DNA of 64,000 nucleotides from Salipiger abyssi (GCF_017311415.1 NZ_JAEKIS010000008.1:62001-126000); one strand, 5' to 3'. Shown: positions 41,452 to 49,649, counted from the stretch's first letter. Numbers and translations: made by a program. Notes: a model not told the origin generated them from the letters alone.

Positions 41452-42336
41452 ATGACGAAATACTGTCTGACCGTGACCTGCGCCACCACACGCGGGATCG
41501 TTGCGGCCATCGCCACCTTCCTGGCCGATCACGGCTGCAACATCACCGACAGCTCGCAGTTCGACGATGCCGAGACCGGTCGGTTCTTCATGCGCATCAG
41601 CTTCGATTCCCAGGAAGGCGCGGCGCTTGAGACGCTTGAGGCGGATTTCGCCAAGATCGCCGAGGATTTCGCGATGCAGTTCGCCTTCCACGACGAGAGC
41701 GTGAAGATGAAGGTGGTGATCATGGTGAGCCGCTTCGGCCACTGTCTCAACGACCTGCTCTACCGTGTGCGCATCGGCGCGCTGCCGGTGGAGATCGTCG
41801 CAGTGATTTCGAACCACATGGACTACCAGAAGGTTGTGGTGAACAGCGATATTCCGTTCCACTGCATCCGCGTGACCAAGGAGAACAAGCCGCAGGCCGA
41901 GGCCGCGATCATGAAGGTGGTCGAGGAAGCCGGTGCCGAGCTGATCGTGCTGGCGCGTTACATGCAGATCCTCTCCGACGAGATGTGCAAAAAGATGTCG
42001 GGGCGGATCATCAACATTCACCATTCCTTCCTGCCGTCCTTCAAGGGCGCCAACCCCTACAAGCAGGCCTTTGCCCGCGGCGTGAAGCTGATCGGCGCGA
42101 CCTCGCATTACGTGACCGCCGATCTCGACGAAGGCCCGATCATCGAACAGGACACGGTGCGCATCACCCATGCGCAATCGCCCGACGATTACGTCTCGCT
42201 TGGCCGCGATGTGGAAAGCCAGGTGCTGGCCCGCGCGATCCACGCGCACGCCAACCACCGTGTGTTCCTGAACGGCAACAAGACTGTGGTCTTCCAGGCC
42301 TCGCCCGGCAGCTACAGCTCGGAAAAAATGGGGTGA
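41452..42336 (+). CDS. purU: Formyltetrahydrofolate deformylase
   Basis: Hydrolase (294 aa) releasing formate from 10-formyl-THF. N-terminal ACT domain (KYCLTVTCATTRGIVAAIAT, HGCNITDSSQFDD) and C-terminal formyltransferase fold: VSRFGHCLNDLLYR, VISNHMDYQKVV, VLARYMQILS, and INIHHSFLPSFKGANPY with the catalytic His and Asn, ending in HANHRVFLNGNKTVVF. With folD it makes a two-step route from methylene-THF to formate, an alternative to formate-THF ligase (FtfL), which is absent here. RBS GGAGACCAAGACC precedes ATG 41452. Confidence 0.96.
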   Translation: MTKYCLTVTCATTRGIVAAIATFLADHGCNITDSSQFDDAETGRFFMRISFDSQEGAALETLEADFAKIAEDFAMQFAFHDESVKMKVVIMVSRFGHCLNDLLYRVRIGALPVEIVAVISNHMDYQKVVVNSDIPFHCIRVTKENKPQAEAAIMKVVEEAGAELIVLARYMQILSDEMCKKMSGRIINIHHSFLPSFKGANPYKQAFARGVKLIGATSHYVTADLDEGPIIEQDTVRITHAQSPDDYVSLGRDVESQVLARAIHAHANHRVFLNGNKTVVFQASPGSYSSEKMG

Positions 42337-42360
42337 TCGCCTGTCCGGGCTTCGCCCGGC

Positions 42361-42382
42361 AAACGCTCCGGGGGGAGCGTTT
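42361..42382 (+). terminator. Hairpin downstream of purU
   Basis: Perfect 9-base arms AAACGCTCC and GGAGCGTTT with a GGGG loop, 24 bases after purU. A second and better terminator follows at 42452. Confidence 0.5.
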
Positions 42383-42451
42383 GAGGCGATCACGGGCAGA
42401 GCCCAGGGGCAGCCGGTCCGGGTTTTGCCTGCAACCCCGCGAGTGCTTTGG

Positions 42452-42480
42452 AAAGAGGCGCGTCCCTCGCGCCTCTTTTT
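42452..42480 (+). terminator. Rho-independent terminator of mgd-folD-purU
   Basis: Perfect 11-base arms AAAGAGGCGCG and CGCGCCTCTTT, loop TCCCT, continued by T residues to 42480. Strong plus-strand terminator. Confidence 0.9.
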
Positions 42481-42516
42481 GCATCCGGGCGCGGGCACTG
42501 GACCAGAGCGCGAAAA

Positions 42517-42525
42517 TTGGTCTAA
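42517..42525. promoter_or_regulatory. TTGGTCTAA motif ahead of the second gntR
   Basis: Nine-base motif 27 bases upstream of the TTG start, matching the half-site 16237-16245 (minus strand) and similar to TTGGTCCAA at 27652-27660. A further TTGGC follows at 42526. Plausible autoregulatory GntR site. Confidence 0.4.
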
Positions 42526-42552
42526 TTGGCATAGTTTCCAAAGGACCATGCC

Positions 42553-43266
42553 TTGGCCAATTCCTCCCTGCCGTCCTCCGGCGCCTATCTGCCCGGTGCC
42601 ACCGTCAAATATGTGATCGAGACGCTGTCGACGCGGATCGTCACGCAGGAATATGCCAGTGAGGAAAGGCTGCCCTCGGAGCGCCAGCTGGCGCAGGATC
42701 TGGGCGTTGCCCGCAACACTGTGCGCGAGGCGCTGGATCAGCTCGAGGCGCGCGGCATGATCCGCCGCCGCGCCGGGTCGGGCTCTTTCGTGACCTACGA
42801 TCCCGATGGCGAAAACAGCGCCACCTCGCCGGTGGCCGCCGATGTCGGGCCGCTCCAGCTCCAGGTGATGCGCGGCATTCTCGAACCCGAGATGATGCGG
42901 CTTGCGGTGGTCAACATGACGCCGAGGCAGATCGAGGCGCTGTCGGTGGTGCTGTCGAAGATGGAGGCGGTGCAGGCCGATGCCACCGCCTTTGTGCGGC
43001 TGGAGGAGGAATTCCACCGGCTGATCGCCGAGGGCACCGGCAATCCGCTGCTGCTCGCCTGTTACAACCTCGTGTTGGACGCGCGGCGGCAGTCCTTCCG
43101 CACGGCCATGTACCGCCGCCATCTGACGCCCGCGCGGATCGCCATTTACCAGCGCGGCTACAACGGGCTCTTCAACGCCATCGCAGCGCGCGACATCGAA
43201 GAGGCCAGCGAGTTCATGAAGCTGTCGCTGATCGAGGATCAACGGATCCTGCTTCAGGAAGACTGA
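42553..43266 (+). CDS. GntR-family (FadR/FCD) transcriptional regulator in the methylamine island
   Basis: FCD GntR regulator (237 aa). DNA-binding domain LPSERQLAQDLGVARNTVREALDQLE in parts (ERQLAQDLGVARNTV) with wing MIRRRAGSGSFV. The FCD domain has LEPEMMRLAVVNM, EEEFHRLIAEGTGNPLLL, RRQSFR and YNGLFNAIAARDIEEA. The start codon is TTG 42553, placed 7 bases after AAGGA; no ATG is in frame nearby. It lies between folate genes and amt-dmm. It may control amt-dmm and/or mgd. A perfect dyad ATTGG-CCCAA-CCAAT covers its own stop (43266-43280). Confidence 0.9.
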   Translation: MANSSLPSSGAYLPGATVKYVIETLSTRIVTQEYASEERLPSERQLAQDLGVARNTVREALDQLEARGMIRRRAGSGSFVTYDPDGENSATSPVAADVGPLQLQVMRGILEPEMMRLAVVNMTPRQIEALSVVLSKMEAVQADATAFVRLEEEFHRLIAEGTGNPLLLACYNLVLDARRQSFRTAMYRRHLTPARIAIYQRGYNGLFNAIAARDIEEASEFMKLSLIEDQRILLQED

Positions 43267-43631
43267 TTGGCCCAACCAATTTTGCGCAGCCTGAGGATAC
43301 TCTGCAGGTGACTTTCCGGTCGGTTCGCGGACGCGAATCCTTTTGCCGCCCCGATGGCCCGGCGCGCTCTGGTCCATAAGGCACAGGCGTTTCGGTGCTC
43401 GCCTGTCTTCTCCCGGCGCATAGAAATTCATCTCCCAACCGGAATCATGGGCATTTTGTCTAGGAATTAAGCGTCAAGAAAATTCTTAAGAGGAAAAAAG
43501 TTTGACTAAGGGTGAGTATTTGCGATGAGCTGTTGTCACGAAGTGATCCAGTTGCCGTAATTGGTTCAAACCACACGAACGCAAGCCACGGCGGCCGGAT
43601 TGAGAAACAACCTAAAGACAGGGAGAACGGC
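43267..43631. promoter_or_regulatory. Regulatory region upstream of amt-dmm
   Basis: Non-coding 365 bases with several dyads: ATTGG-CCCAA-CCAAT (43266-43280), TGGTCCATA around 43372, AAGAA-AA-TTCTT near 43486, and TGGTT-CA-AACCA (43562-43573). The last contains ATTGGTTC (43560-43567), identical to one arm of the tmm operator. No protein gene was seen. Consistent with control of amt-dmm by the GntR or XRE-cupin proteins nearby. Confidence 0.55.
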
Positions 43632-45011
43632 TTGGAACAAGATCTGGCATCCTTGGCGGCCACTGTGGCGGAGCTGAAGGCAAATGCCGCAGCGACGAAC
43701 GGCACGCTTTCCGAGACTTTCTATTACTTGACGATCCCTCTCATGGTGCTGATCCATGTCGGGTTCCTCGCCTATGAGATGGGCGCCTCGCGCTCCAAGA
43801 ACGCGCTGGCCTCGGGCATCAAGAACATCCTCGCCTTCGCGATGATCGTGCCCTTCTTTTACTTCGTCGGCTGGTGGATCTACTGGGCCTTCCCCACGGG
43901 GCTGTCGCTGAGCGAAGGCGCCATGGGCATTTCCGGCCTCGCCTATGCCAATGATGTGGCGTTGCCCTGGAACCAGTATATGGGCCCGAACCTCGACGAC
44001 CGCGCCTCGGGCGTGTTCTGGGGGGCGTTCGTGCTCTTTGCTGCGACCACCGCTTCGATCCTGTCGGGCGGCGTGATCGAGCGCATCAAGCTGACCGGAT
44101 TTGTGGTGCTGGCCATCGTGTTGGGCGCGTTTATCTGGATCCTCGCGGCTGCCTGGGGCTGGCACGCGGACGGCTGGCTGGTAACCAAGTTTGGCTATCA
44201 CGATTTCGGCGCCGCGGGTGTCGTGCACATGATCGCGGGCTTCTTCACGCTGGGCGTGCTGATCAACCTTGGACCGCGGATCGGCAAGTTCAACGCCGAT
44301 GGCAGCGCCAACCACATCGCCGGGCACTCCATGCCGCTGACGCTGATCGGGCTGATGCTGATCATCGCGGGCTTCTGGGGCTTCCTCATGGGGTGCGTCA
44401 TCGTTCCGGGCGAAGCCTGGTCCTGGGGCAACGCCATCGAGGCGACGATCTACGGCACGCCGATGACCCTCTCGGGTATGACCTTCAACACGCTGATGGG
44501 TTTTGCCGGCGGCATCATCGGGGCCTGGATGGTCACCCGCGATCCGTTCTGGATGATGTCCGGCGCGCTTGGCGGCATCATCTCCTGCGCCGCCGGTCTC
44601 GACGTCTGGTATCCGCCGATGGCCTTCGTGATCGGCTTCATGGGTGCCTGCGCCATGCCCTTCGTCGCCAGCTTCATCGAGAAGCGCGGCATCGACGACG
44701 CAGTGGGGGCCTTTGCGGTGCACGGGTTCCTGGGCCTCTGGGGCGTCATCTCGGTCGGCATCGCGGCGCAGGGCTATCCGGCGCTGTTCGGCGAGGACGT
44801 GATCACCATCTCGTTCACTGGCCAGCTTGTCGGCGCGCTCGTCATGGGCCTGCTGGGCTTTGTTCCCGGCTATCTCGTGTCGTTCGTGCTGAAAGTGACC
44901 GGCCAGCTGCGCGTCCCGGAAGAGGCCGAGATCATGGGTCTCGACGCGGTCAAAGTACCCGCGAACGCCTATCCCGAGGGGCTGCACGCCTCGGTCAGCC
45001 CCGCAGAATGA
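43632..45011 (+). CDS. amt: Ammonium/methylammonium transporter
   Basis: Amt/Rh-family membrane channel (459 aa) with about 11-12 helices. A N-terminal helix LASLAATVAELKANAAATNG precedes the first membrane span. Family motifs include DFGAAGVVHMIAGFFTLGVL (first pore His region), the twin-His partner GAFAVHGFLGLWG, and SGMTFNTLMGFAGGIIGAW. A TTG start at 43632 was chosen for the RBS AGGGAGAACGGC; a GTG at 43512 would add 40 charged residues that do not look Amt-like. It may import ammonium or methylammonium or recapture ammonia released from methylamine. Followed closely by a miniprotein and dmmD. Confidence 0.9.
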   Translation: MEQDLASLAATVAELKANAAATNGTLSETFYYLTIPLMVLIHVGFLAYEMGASRSKNALASGIKNILAFAMIVPFFYFVGWWIYWAFPTGLSLSEGAMGISGLAYANDVALPWNQYMGPNLDDRASGVFWGAFVLFAATTASILSGGVIERIKLTGFVVLAIVLGAFIWILAAAWGWHADGWLVTKFGYHDFGAAGVVHMIAGFFTLGVLINLGPRIGKFNADGSANHIAGHSMPLTLIGLMLIIAGFWGFLMGCVIVPGEAWSWGNAIEATIYGTPMTLSGMTFNTLMGFAGGIIGAWMVTRDPFWMMSGALGGIISCAAGLDVWYPPMAFVIGFMGACAMPFVASFIEKRGIDDAVGAFAVHGFLGLWGVISVGIAAQGYPALFGEDVITISFTGQLVGALVMGLLGFVPGYLVSFVLKVTGQLRVPEEAEIMGLDAVKVPANAYPEGLHASVSPAE

Positions 45012-45035
45012 TCCTGACAAGGAAAGGACAGATCC

Positions 45036-45209
45036 ATGGAAGCCCCTTTTGAAGCAACCTCCTGGGACGGGATCACCGGCGCCATCTACGCAGGCTACGG
45101 CTCTGTCGAAGGGCTCTGGCTGGCGCTCTGCCTGCTGATGATCGTCGTCGCCATCGTCTTTGGCTGGCGCCACGAGGAACACGCCTACAAGGCGACCAAG
45201 AAAAAGTAA
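45036..45209 (+). CDS. 57-residue single-span membrane miniprotein
   Basis: Small gene between amt and dmmD with its own RBS (AAGGAAAGGACAGATCC). The N-terminal 24 residues are polar/aromatic (MEAPFEATSWDGITGAIYAG), followed by one membrane span GLWLALCLLMIVVAIVFGW and a basic tail HEEHAYKATKKK. Topology would be N-out, C-in by the positive-inside rule. Starts 24 bases after amt. Function unknown; by position it may be an Amt- or Dmm-associated subunit. Confidence 0.75.
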   Translation: MEAPFEATSWDGITGAIYAGYGSVEGLWLALCLLMIVVAIVFGWRHEEHAYKATKKK

Positions 45210-45292
45210 GGCCACAAGGCCACGATCCGGCAGCCCTCGCGCCGCCGGGTTCCCCTTTGAAACGAACACGAGCGACCGGAAGGGCAAACGGC

Positions 45293-46426
45293 ATGATGAC
45301 ATCGTGGAGATTTTCCGCACTGGCGGACCGGCACCGCGCCATGGGTTCCAATCTCGAAGACTGGAGCGGCATGGGCACCGCCTGGACCTATGACAAGGAT
45401 CAGAAAGAGGAATACGAGGCCATCCGCACCAAGGCGGGCGTGATGGATGTCTCCGGTCTGAAAAAGGTCCATCTGAACGGGCCGCACGCGCAATACGTGA
45501 TCGACAAGGCCACGACCCGTAATATCGAGAAACTCAAGCCCGGTCGCTCGACCTATGCGACCATGCTGAACGACGCCGGCAAGTTCGTCGACGACTGTGT
45601 GATCTACCGCATGGGGCCGCACAGCTTCATGGTGGTGCACGGCTCGGGTGCCGGCCACGAGCAGCTGTCGATGTATGCGGCGGGCCGCAATGTCGTGATG
45701 ACGTTCGACGACGATCTGCATGACATTTCGCTACAGGGTCCGCTGGCGGTCGACTATCTGGAAAAGCATGTGCCGGGCATCCGCGACGTGGTCTATTTCA
45801 GCCATATCCAGACCACGCTGTTCGGCAAGCCGGTGATGATCTCGCGCACTGGCTACACCGGCGAACGCGGCTACGAGATCTTTTGCCGCCGTCAGGATGC
45901 GGTCGAGATCTGGGACACCATTGTCGCCGAGGGCGCCGAGATGGGCATCATCCCGACCCGCTTCACCACGCTCGACTGGCTGCGGGCGGAAAGCTATCTG
46001 CTGTTCTTCCCCTATGACAACTCGGAAATGTACCCGTTCGAGGACGAGGCCGCAGGGGACACGCTGTGGGAGCTGGGGCTCGATTTCACCGTCTCTCCGG
46101 GCAAGACCGGGTTCCGCGGCGCCGAGGAGCATTACCGACTGAAGGGCAGGGAGCGCTTCAAGATCTACGGCGTGAAGCTGGAGGGCACCGAGCCCGCCCC
46201 CGAGGGTGCGCCGCTGCTCAAGGACGGCGCGCCGGTCGGTGTGGTGACCATCGGCATGTATTCCGAGCTGAACGGCCACAATGTCGGCATTGCGCGGATG
46301 CCGGTGGATTGTGCCGTGGATGGCACGGCGCTGTCGGTCAAGTTCGAGGACAAGGAGGTGCCCGCCGTGGCGCATTCCATGCCCTTCTACGATGTGGACA
46401 AGAAGCGCCGCACCGCCAAGGGGTAA
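45293..46426 (+). CDS. dmmD: Dimethylamine monooxygenase-associated GcvT-like protein
   Basis: Aminomethyltransferase (GcvT) fold protein (377 aa). The folate-binding fold is seen in EYEAIRTKAGVMDVSGLKKV, GRSTYATMLNDAGKFVDDCVIYR (in parts), DISLQGPLAVDYL, RTGYTGERGYEIF and CPFG-like GFRGAEEHYRLKGRERF. In roseobacters the dmmDABC operon gives dimethylamine monooxygenase activity; DmmD probably passes the formaldehyde unit to tetrahydrofolate. ATG 45293 follows GGAAGGGCAAACGGC; a second ATG at 45296 is equally possible. A stable hairpin separates it from dmmA. Confidence 0.85.
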   Translation: MMTSWRFSALADRHRAMGSNLEDWSGMGTAWTYDKDQKEEYEAIRTKAGVMDVSGLKKVHLNGPHAQYVIDKATTRNIEKLKPGRSTYATMLNDAGKFVDDCVIYRMGPHSFMVVHGSGAGHEQLSMYAAGRNVVMTFDDDLHDISLQGPLAVDYLEKHVPGIRDVVYFSHIQTTLFGKPVMISRTGYTGERGYEIFCRRQDAVEIWDTIVAEGAEMGIIPTRFTTLDWLRAESYLLFFPYDNSEMYPFEDEAAGDTLWELGLDFTVSPGKTGFRGAEEHYRLKGRERFKIYGVKLEGTEPAPEGAPLLKDGAPVGVVTIGMYSELNGHNVGIARMPVDCAVDGTALSVKFEDKEVPAVAHSMPFYDVDKKRRTAKG

Positions 46427-46457
46427 GCGGCCCGGTCCTTTCAAGCCAAGACCTTGC

Positions 46458-46485
46458 GAGGCGGGGGCAGACAGGCCCCCGCCTC
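46458..46485 (+). terminator. Intercistronic hairpin dmmD-dmmA
   Basis: Perfect 11-base arms GAGGCGGGGGC and GCCCCCGCCTC with a 6-base loop in the 90-base gap, not followed by T residues. Very GC-rich stem; likely slows polymerase or protects the dmmD 3' end. Confidence 0.5.
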
Positions 46486-46516
46486 CTGAGAGCCAACAGG
46501 AGGCGCAGGTAAACCC

Positions 46517-47119
46517 ATGCCCAACGCAGAATTCTCTCCATCGATCGACTCGCGCCCGACCTATGCCGGGCTGGTCTCGCAAGGGGCCGCGCACGGGATC
46601 ATGGTCGCTGACGATGCCGGTGCCGAGGCGCTTTGCGATCTCGCCGGCTCCGATGCGTCGGTGATGGACCACGCCCATGTGCTGCTGGTCGGTGCCGCCG
46701 CTGGCACCGTCGCGCGCATTGAGGCGCTGAAACCCAGAGCGCTGCATGGCGCACCGGATCTCGATGCCGCCACGCCGCTGATCAAGCGTCTGCTGTCCGA
46801 GGCGCGCATGGGCACGCATCTCTATCTCGCGGGGTCCGAAGGGCTGATGGGCCTTGTCTCCGCGCTGGCCACCGCCGAGGGGCTGCCGCTTGATGCGATC
46901 CAGATGGAGCATCGCGGTTCCATCGCGCGGCGGATGCAATGCGTGCATTGCAAGGGCATCACCGAGGACGTCACCACCGACCCCTTCATATGTTCCCATT
47001 GCGGGCTGACGCTCTTCGTTCGCGATCACTTCTCGCGCCGGTTGGGCGTGTTCCAGGGCGTTTGCGTCGATGCCGAGGCGCCCGGCGAGGTGCCCGAGAC
47101 GCAGGAGATCCGCGCATGA
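46517..47119 (+). CDS. dmmA: Dimethylamine monooxygenase subunit DmmA (zinc-ribbon C-terminus)
   Basis: Subunit of 200 aa. N-terminal alpha/beta domain (HGIMVADDAGAEALCDLAG, HVLLVGAAAGTV, HLYLAGSEGLMGLV) of ferredoxin-reductase-like look. C-terminal zinc ribbon QCVHCKGITEDVT and ICSHCGLTLFVRDHFSRRLG with two CxxC pairs. This order (D, A, B, C) and the 200-aa ribbon protein match the DmmA family. It overlaps dmmB by 4 bases. RBS AGGAGGCGCAGG precedes ATG 46517. Letter assignment rests on remembered family nomenclature. Confidence 0.8.
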   Translation: MPNAEFSPSIDSRPTYAGLVSQGAAHGIMVADDAGAEALCDLAGSDASVMDHAHVLLVGAAAGTVARIEALKPRALHGAPDLDAATPLIKRLLSEARMGTHLYLAGSEGLMGLVSALATAEGLPLDAIQMEHRGSIARRMQCVHCKGITEDVTTDPFICSHCGLTLFVRDHFSRRLGVFQGVCVDAEAPGEVPETQEIRA

Positions 47120-48063
47120 GCAAGCTGGCCCTGAAAGTCACCGCCGTTGAAACGCTGTCGCCGCTGGTCAAACGTTTTCGCTTCGAAAGCCCCACCGGCG
47201 CGCCGCTGCCGGTGTTCTCGGGTGGCGCCCATATCACCGTCGAAATGCCGGAGGGCGAGATCGTCCGGCGCAACTCTTATTCGCTGATCTCCGATCCCTA
47301 TGATGGGTCGGGCTACGAGATCGCGGTGCGGCGCGAGGATCGCGGCCGTGGCGGCTCGCGCCACATGCACACAAAGGTCCGCGAGGGCGATGAGATTACG
47401 GTTTCCGCGCCGGCGAACCATTTCCAGCTCGATTTGCGCGCACGCAAACATGTGCTGATCGCCGGTGGCATCGGCATCACGCCGTTTCTGTCGCAGCTGA
47501 AACAGCTCGGCATGGAGCAAAAGCCCTTCGAGCTTCATTATGCCGCCCGCTCGCGCGAAGAGGCGGCGGGGCTGAAACTGCTGCCCGGCGCGGCGCATAT
47601 CCATATCCACATCTCCGACGAAGGCGCGCGCATGGATCTGGGCGCCATACTCGACGGCCAGCCGCTGGGCACGCATGTCTATACCTGCGGGCCGGACGGG
47701 CTGATCACGGCGGTGGCCGATCAGGCGGCACGGCTGGGCTGGCCGAAAACCTCGGTGCATTCCGAAGCCTTCACCGCGCCGCCGCCGGGCGAGCCGTTCG
47801 AGGTGGTGGTGAAATCCTCGGGCAAGACCGTGACCGTGAAAGCCGACCAGAGTCTTCTGGAAGCGCTCGAGGCCGCGAAGGTCGAGATCGACTATTCCTG
47901 CCGCGGCGGCGCCTGCGGCCGCTGCGAGACCCATGTGACCGCCTGCGACGGCCGCATCCTGCACAACGATCACTGGCTGAGCGAGGCAGAGCGCGCCGAG
48001 CAGAAAACAATCATGCCCTGCATGTCGCGCTTTAAGGGCGCGCGGCTGGAACTGGACCTCTGA
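47116..48063 (+). CDS. dmmB: Dimethylamine monooxygenase reductase subunit (FNR domain + 2Fe-2S ferredoxin)
   Basis: Phthalate-dioxygenase-reductase-type electron carrier (315 aa). Flavin domain RRNSYSLISDPYDGSGYEIAV, NAD domain LIAGGIGITPFLSQL and TYTCGPDG-like VYTCGPDGLI, and a C-terminal plant-type 2Fe-2S domain with CRGGACGRCETHV and a distal Cys (IMPCMSRFKG). It passes electrons from NAD(P)H to the haem subunit DmmC. Start ATG 47116 is in an ATGA overlap with dmmA. Domain order FNR-ferredoxin fits the VanB/PDR group. Confidence 0.88.
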   Translation: MSKLALKVTAVETLSPLVKRFRFESPTGAPLPVFSGGAHITVEMPEGEIVRRNSYSLISDPYDGSGYEIAVRREDRGRGGSRHMHTKVREGDEITVSAPANHFQLDLRARKHVLIAGGIGITPFLSQLKQLGMEQKPFELHYAARSREEAAGLKLLPGAAHIHIHISDEGARMDLGAILDGQPLGTHVYTCGPDGLITAVADQAARLGWPKTSVHSEAFTAPPPGEPFEVVVKSSGKTVTVKADQSLLEALEAAKVEIDYSCRGGACGRCETHVTACDGRILHNDHWLSEAERAEQKTIMPCMSRFKGARLELDL

Positions 48064-48074
48064 GGAGCAGACCC

Positions 48075-49115
48075 ATGACCATGCAATTCAACGAAGAGTC
48101 CTTTCGGGGCGATTACACCTTTCGCAACTCGCCTGCTGCCATCCGCCGCTTTCCGTTCCCCTTCGACCGCGACGAATACATGTACTCGGTCAATATCGAG
48201 CAGCATCCCGGCGGTCCCGAGGGAAGTCCCTTCGAATTCGCTTTCGATGTGGACGAGCACTACGTCGCCGAGATGAAGGACCGCGAGATCACGCTCGCCG
48301 AAGATCCGATGCGCTGCCAGTCGCTGCCGCATATGGAACTGGCGGGCTGGGATCTGCTGGAGCTGATCATGGTGTCGAAGGCGCGGGACTATCCCGAGCT
48401 TTTCAAGCTGAGCCGCGACGGCAACGCTTGGCACTGGATCAACAAGCCGCTGGGGATCGACAAGAAGTTCACCTTCCTCGACCCCACCACGCTGCCCTGC
48501 GGCCCGTTGGAGTATATCACCCGCCAGGCGCAGGGCGATTTCGCGCTGCTGCACGAGCGCGAGGGCAATCTCTGGCTTGACGCAGGCATGGTGACCTCGC
48601 AGGCCGACTGGTCGCTTGACTTCGATGTTGGCATGAATTTCTTCGAATGGCACGCGCCGGTCCCCAAGGCGCGCAAGATGGGCGTGTTTGACAAGGCGTT
48701 GAAATTCCTGCTCGCGGTCACACAGGAGAAATCCTATCGCCGACTGAACTGGACGATGACGGTCAACCCGCGCCTCGATACCAGCCCTGAGAACTATCAC
48801 AAATGGGGTCCGGAAAAACGCACCATAACGCCCGAGAATGTCGGTGCGAAACAGTTCCTGCGGGTCGAGCTGCAAACCTTCTGGCGGCTGCCGCGTTCGA
48901 ACGCGCTGGCCTTCCCGATCCGCTGCTATCTGTGCAATCTCGAAGACATCGCGACCCAGCCGAAATGGGGCCGCCGTCTGCACAGGGTGCTGCGCGATAT
49001 CGATCCGGATCTGGCGGAGTACAAGGGCTTTGCGGTAAATCAGAAAGTTATCTTGGACTACCTGTCGCAATTCGACGACGGCGCCGAGACCTCGCCCGGC
49101 ATCTTCCCGGACTGA
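48075..49115 (+). CDS. dmmC: Dimethylamine monooxygenase haem subunit (DUF3445 family)
   Basis: DUF3445 protein (346 aa), the family of the haem-containing oxidative N-demethylase alpha subunit with a PAS-like fold. Features: YTFRNSPAAIRRFPFPFDRDEYMY near the N-terminus (in parts), LDPTTLPCGPLEYI, GEDFALL-type QGDFALLHER, WLDAGMVTSQADWS, and LNWTMTVNPRLDTSPENYHKWG in the middle (seen as RLNWTMTVNPRL). Catalytic subunit of the dmm complex. RBS GAGGAGCAGACCC precedes ATG 48075. A GC hairpin terminator follows at 49160. Confidence 0.88.
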   Translation: MTMQFNEESFRGDYTFRNSPAAIRRFPFPFDRDEYMYSVNIEQHPGGPEGSPFEFAFDVDEHYVAEMKDREITLAEDPMRCQSLPHMELAGWDLLELIMVSKARDYPELFKLSRDGNAWHWINKPLGIDKKFTFLDPTTLPCGPLEYITRQAQGDFALLHEREGNLWLDAGMVTSQADWSLDFDVGMNFFEWHAPVPKARKMGVFDKALKFLLAVTQEKSYRRLNWTMTVNPRLDTSPENYHKWGPEKRTITPENVGAKQFLRVELQTFWRLPRSNALAFPIRCYLCNLEDIATQPKWGRRLHRVLRDIDPDLAEYKGFAVNQKVILDYLSQFDDGAETSPGIFPD

Positions 49116-49159
49116 GCGGTCGCCGCGCCGCGCAGGCAGTGTGGATCGGTGGAACCGGA

Positions 49160-49185
49160 GCGCGGGGCAGGTCGTTGCCCCGCGC
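49160..49185 (+). terminator. GC-rich hairpin after dmmC
   Basis: Perfect 10-base arms GCGCGGGGCA and TGCCCCGCGC with a 6-base loop, 45 bases after dmmC. Not followed by a T-run, so strength is uncertain. Confidence 0.55.
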
Positions 49186-49316
49186 GACCGCGTTATCGGC
49201 ATCAAGAAACTTTTTCTGCTTGGCAATTATGACTTTTTTCCTGAGGAAACCGCGCTGCGGCAGAAATTTATCTCGATGTCGACTGCAATCTCGATGCCGT
49301 TCTGCGCGCGGCACTC

Positions 49317-49460
49317 CTAGACGCTCAGTTGTGCGTAAACCGCTCCCATGGCCGTCGCACTTGAGGGTGGTGTGCTGCCCACTCTGGAATGTGCCCCATG
49401 GCTCAAGTTTCATCCGATAATGAGGGTTATGTTAAGTAATCTCTACCCGTCTAGACGCTC
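49317..49460. repeat. Direct repeat CTAGACGCTC upstream of pqqA
   Basis: The 10-mer occurs at 49317-49326 and 49451-49460, followed by AGTT and TAGTT respectively. The second copy is part of the palindrome CGTCTAGACG. Spacing 134 bases. Candidate regulatory sites for the pqq operon. Confidence 0.4.
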
Positions 49461-49649
49461 TAGTTCGGACGCTTTCGCTTTCTTGAACCGGGCCGCCCTG
49501 ATCTCGAGAAAATGCATCTGGAGCGCCCGCTGTTACCGACCAAAGTCTAAGCGCTTCTTAGAAGATAAGAATGGCCAGCCTCAGCCGCGATTTGGCAGTC
49601 TTGCCGATGTTGACGCGAGTCACACAGACCGAAGTAGAGGAGGAAACCC

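Larger units (their letters stand above)
49116..49649. promoter_or_regulatory. Intergenic region between dmmC and pqqA
   Basis: 534 bases without a credible gene and with weaker codon bias. Contents: the hairpin terminator at 49160-49185, a 10-base direct repeat CTAGACGCTC at 49317-49326 and 49451-49460, the palindrome CGTCTAGACG (49448-49457), and the dyad CTTCT-T-AGAAG (49554-49564). The repeats may serve a LuxR-type regulator. No sigma-54 site of correct spacing was found. Confidence 0.55.

Noticed and set aside
40522-43431. A 969-codon minus-strand frame opposite folD, purU and gntR
   Set aside because: Antisense artefact over three certain genes, no homologous motif.
43512-43631. GTG start extending amt by 40 residues
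   Set aside because: The extension is charged and unlike Amt N-termini, has no good RBS and would contain the dyad at 43562; the TTG at 43632 has AGGGAGA in proper spacing.
49566-49600. Possible sigma-54 promoter (TTGGCA...TTGC) upstream of pqqA
   Set aside because: The distance between the GG and GC elements is two bases too short for a -24/-12 promoter.
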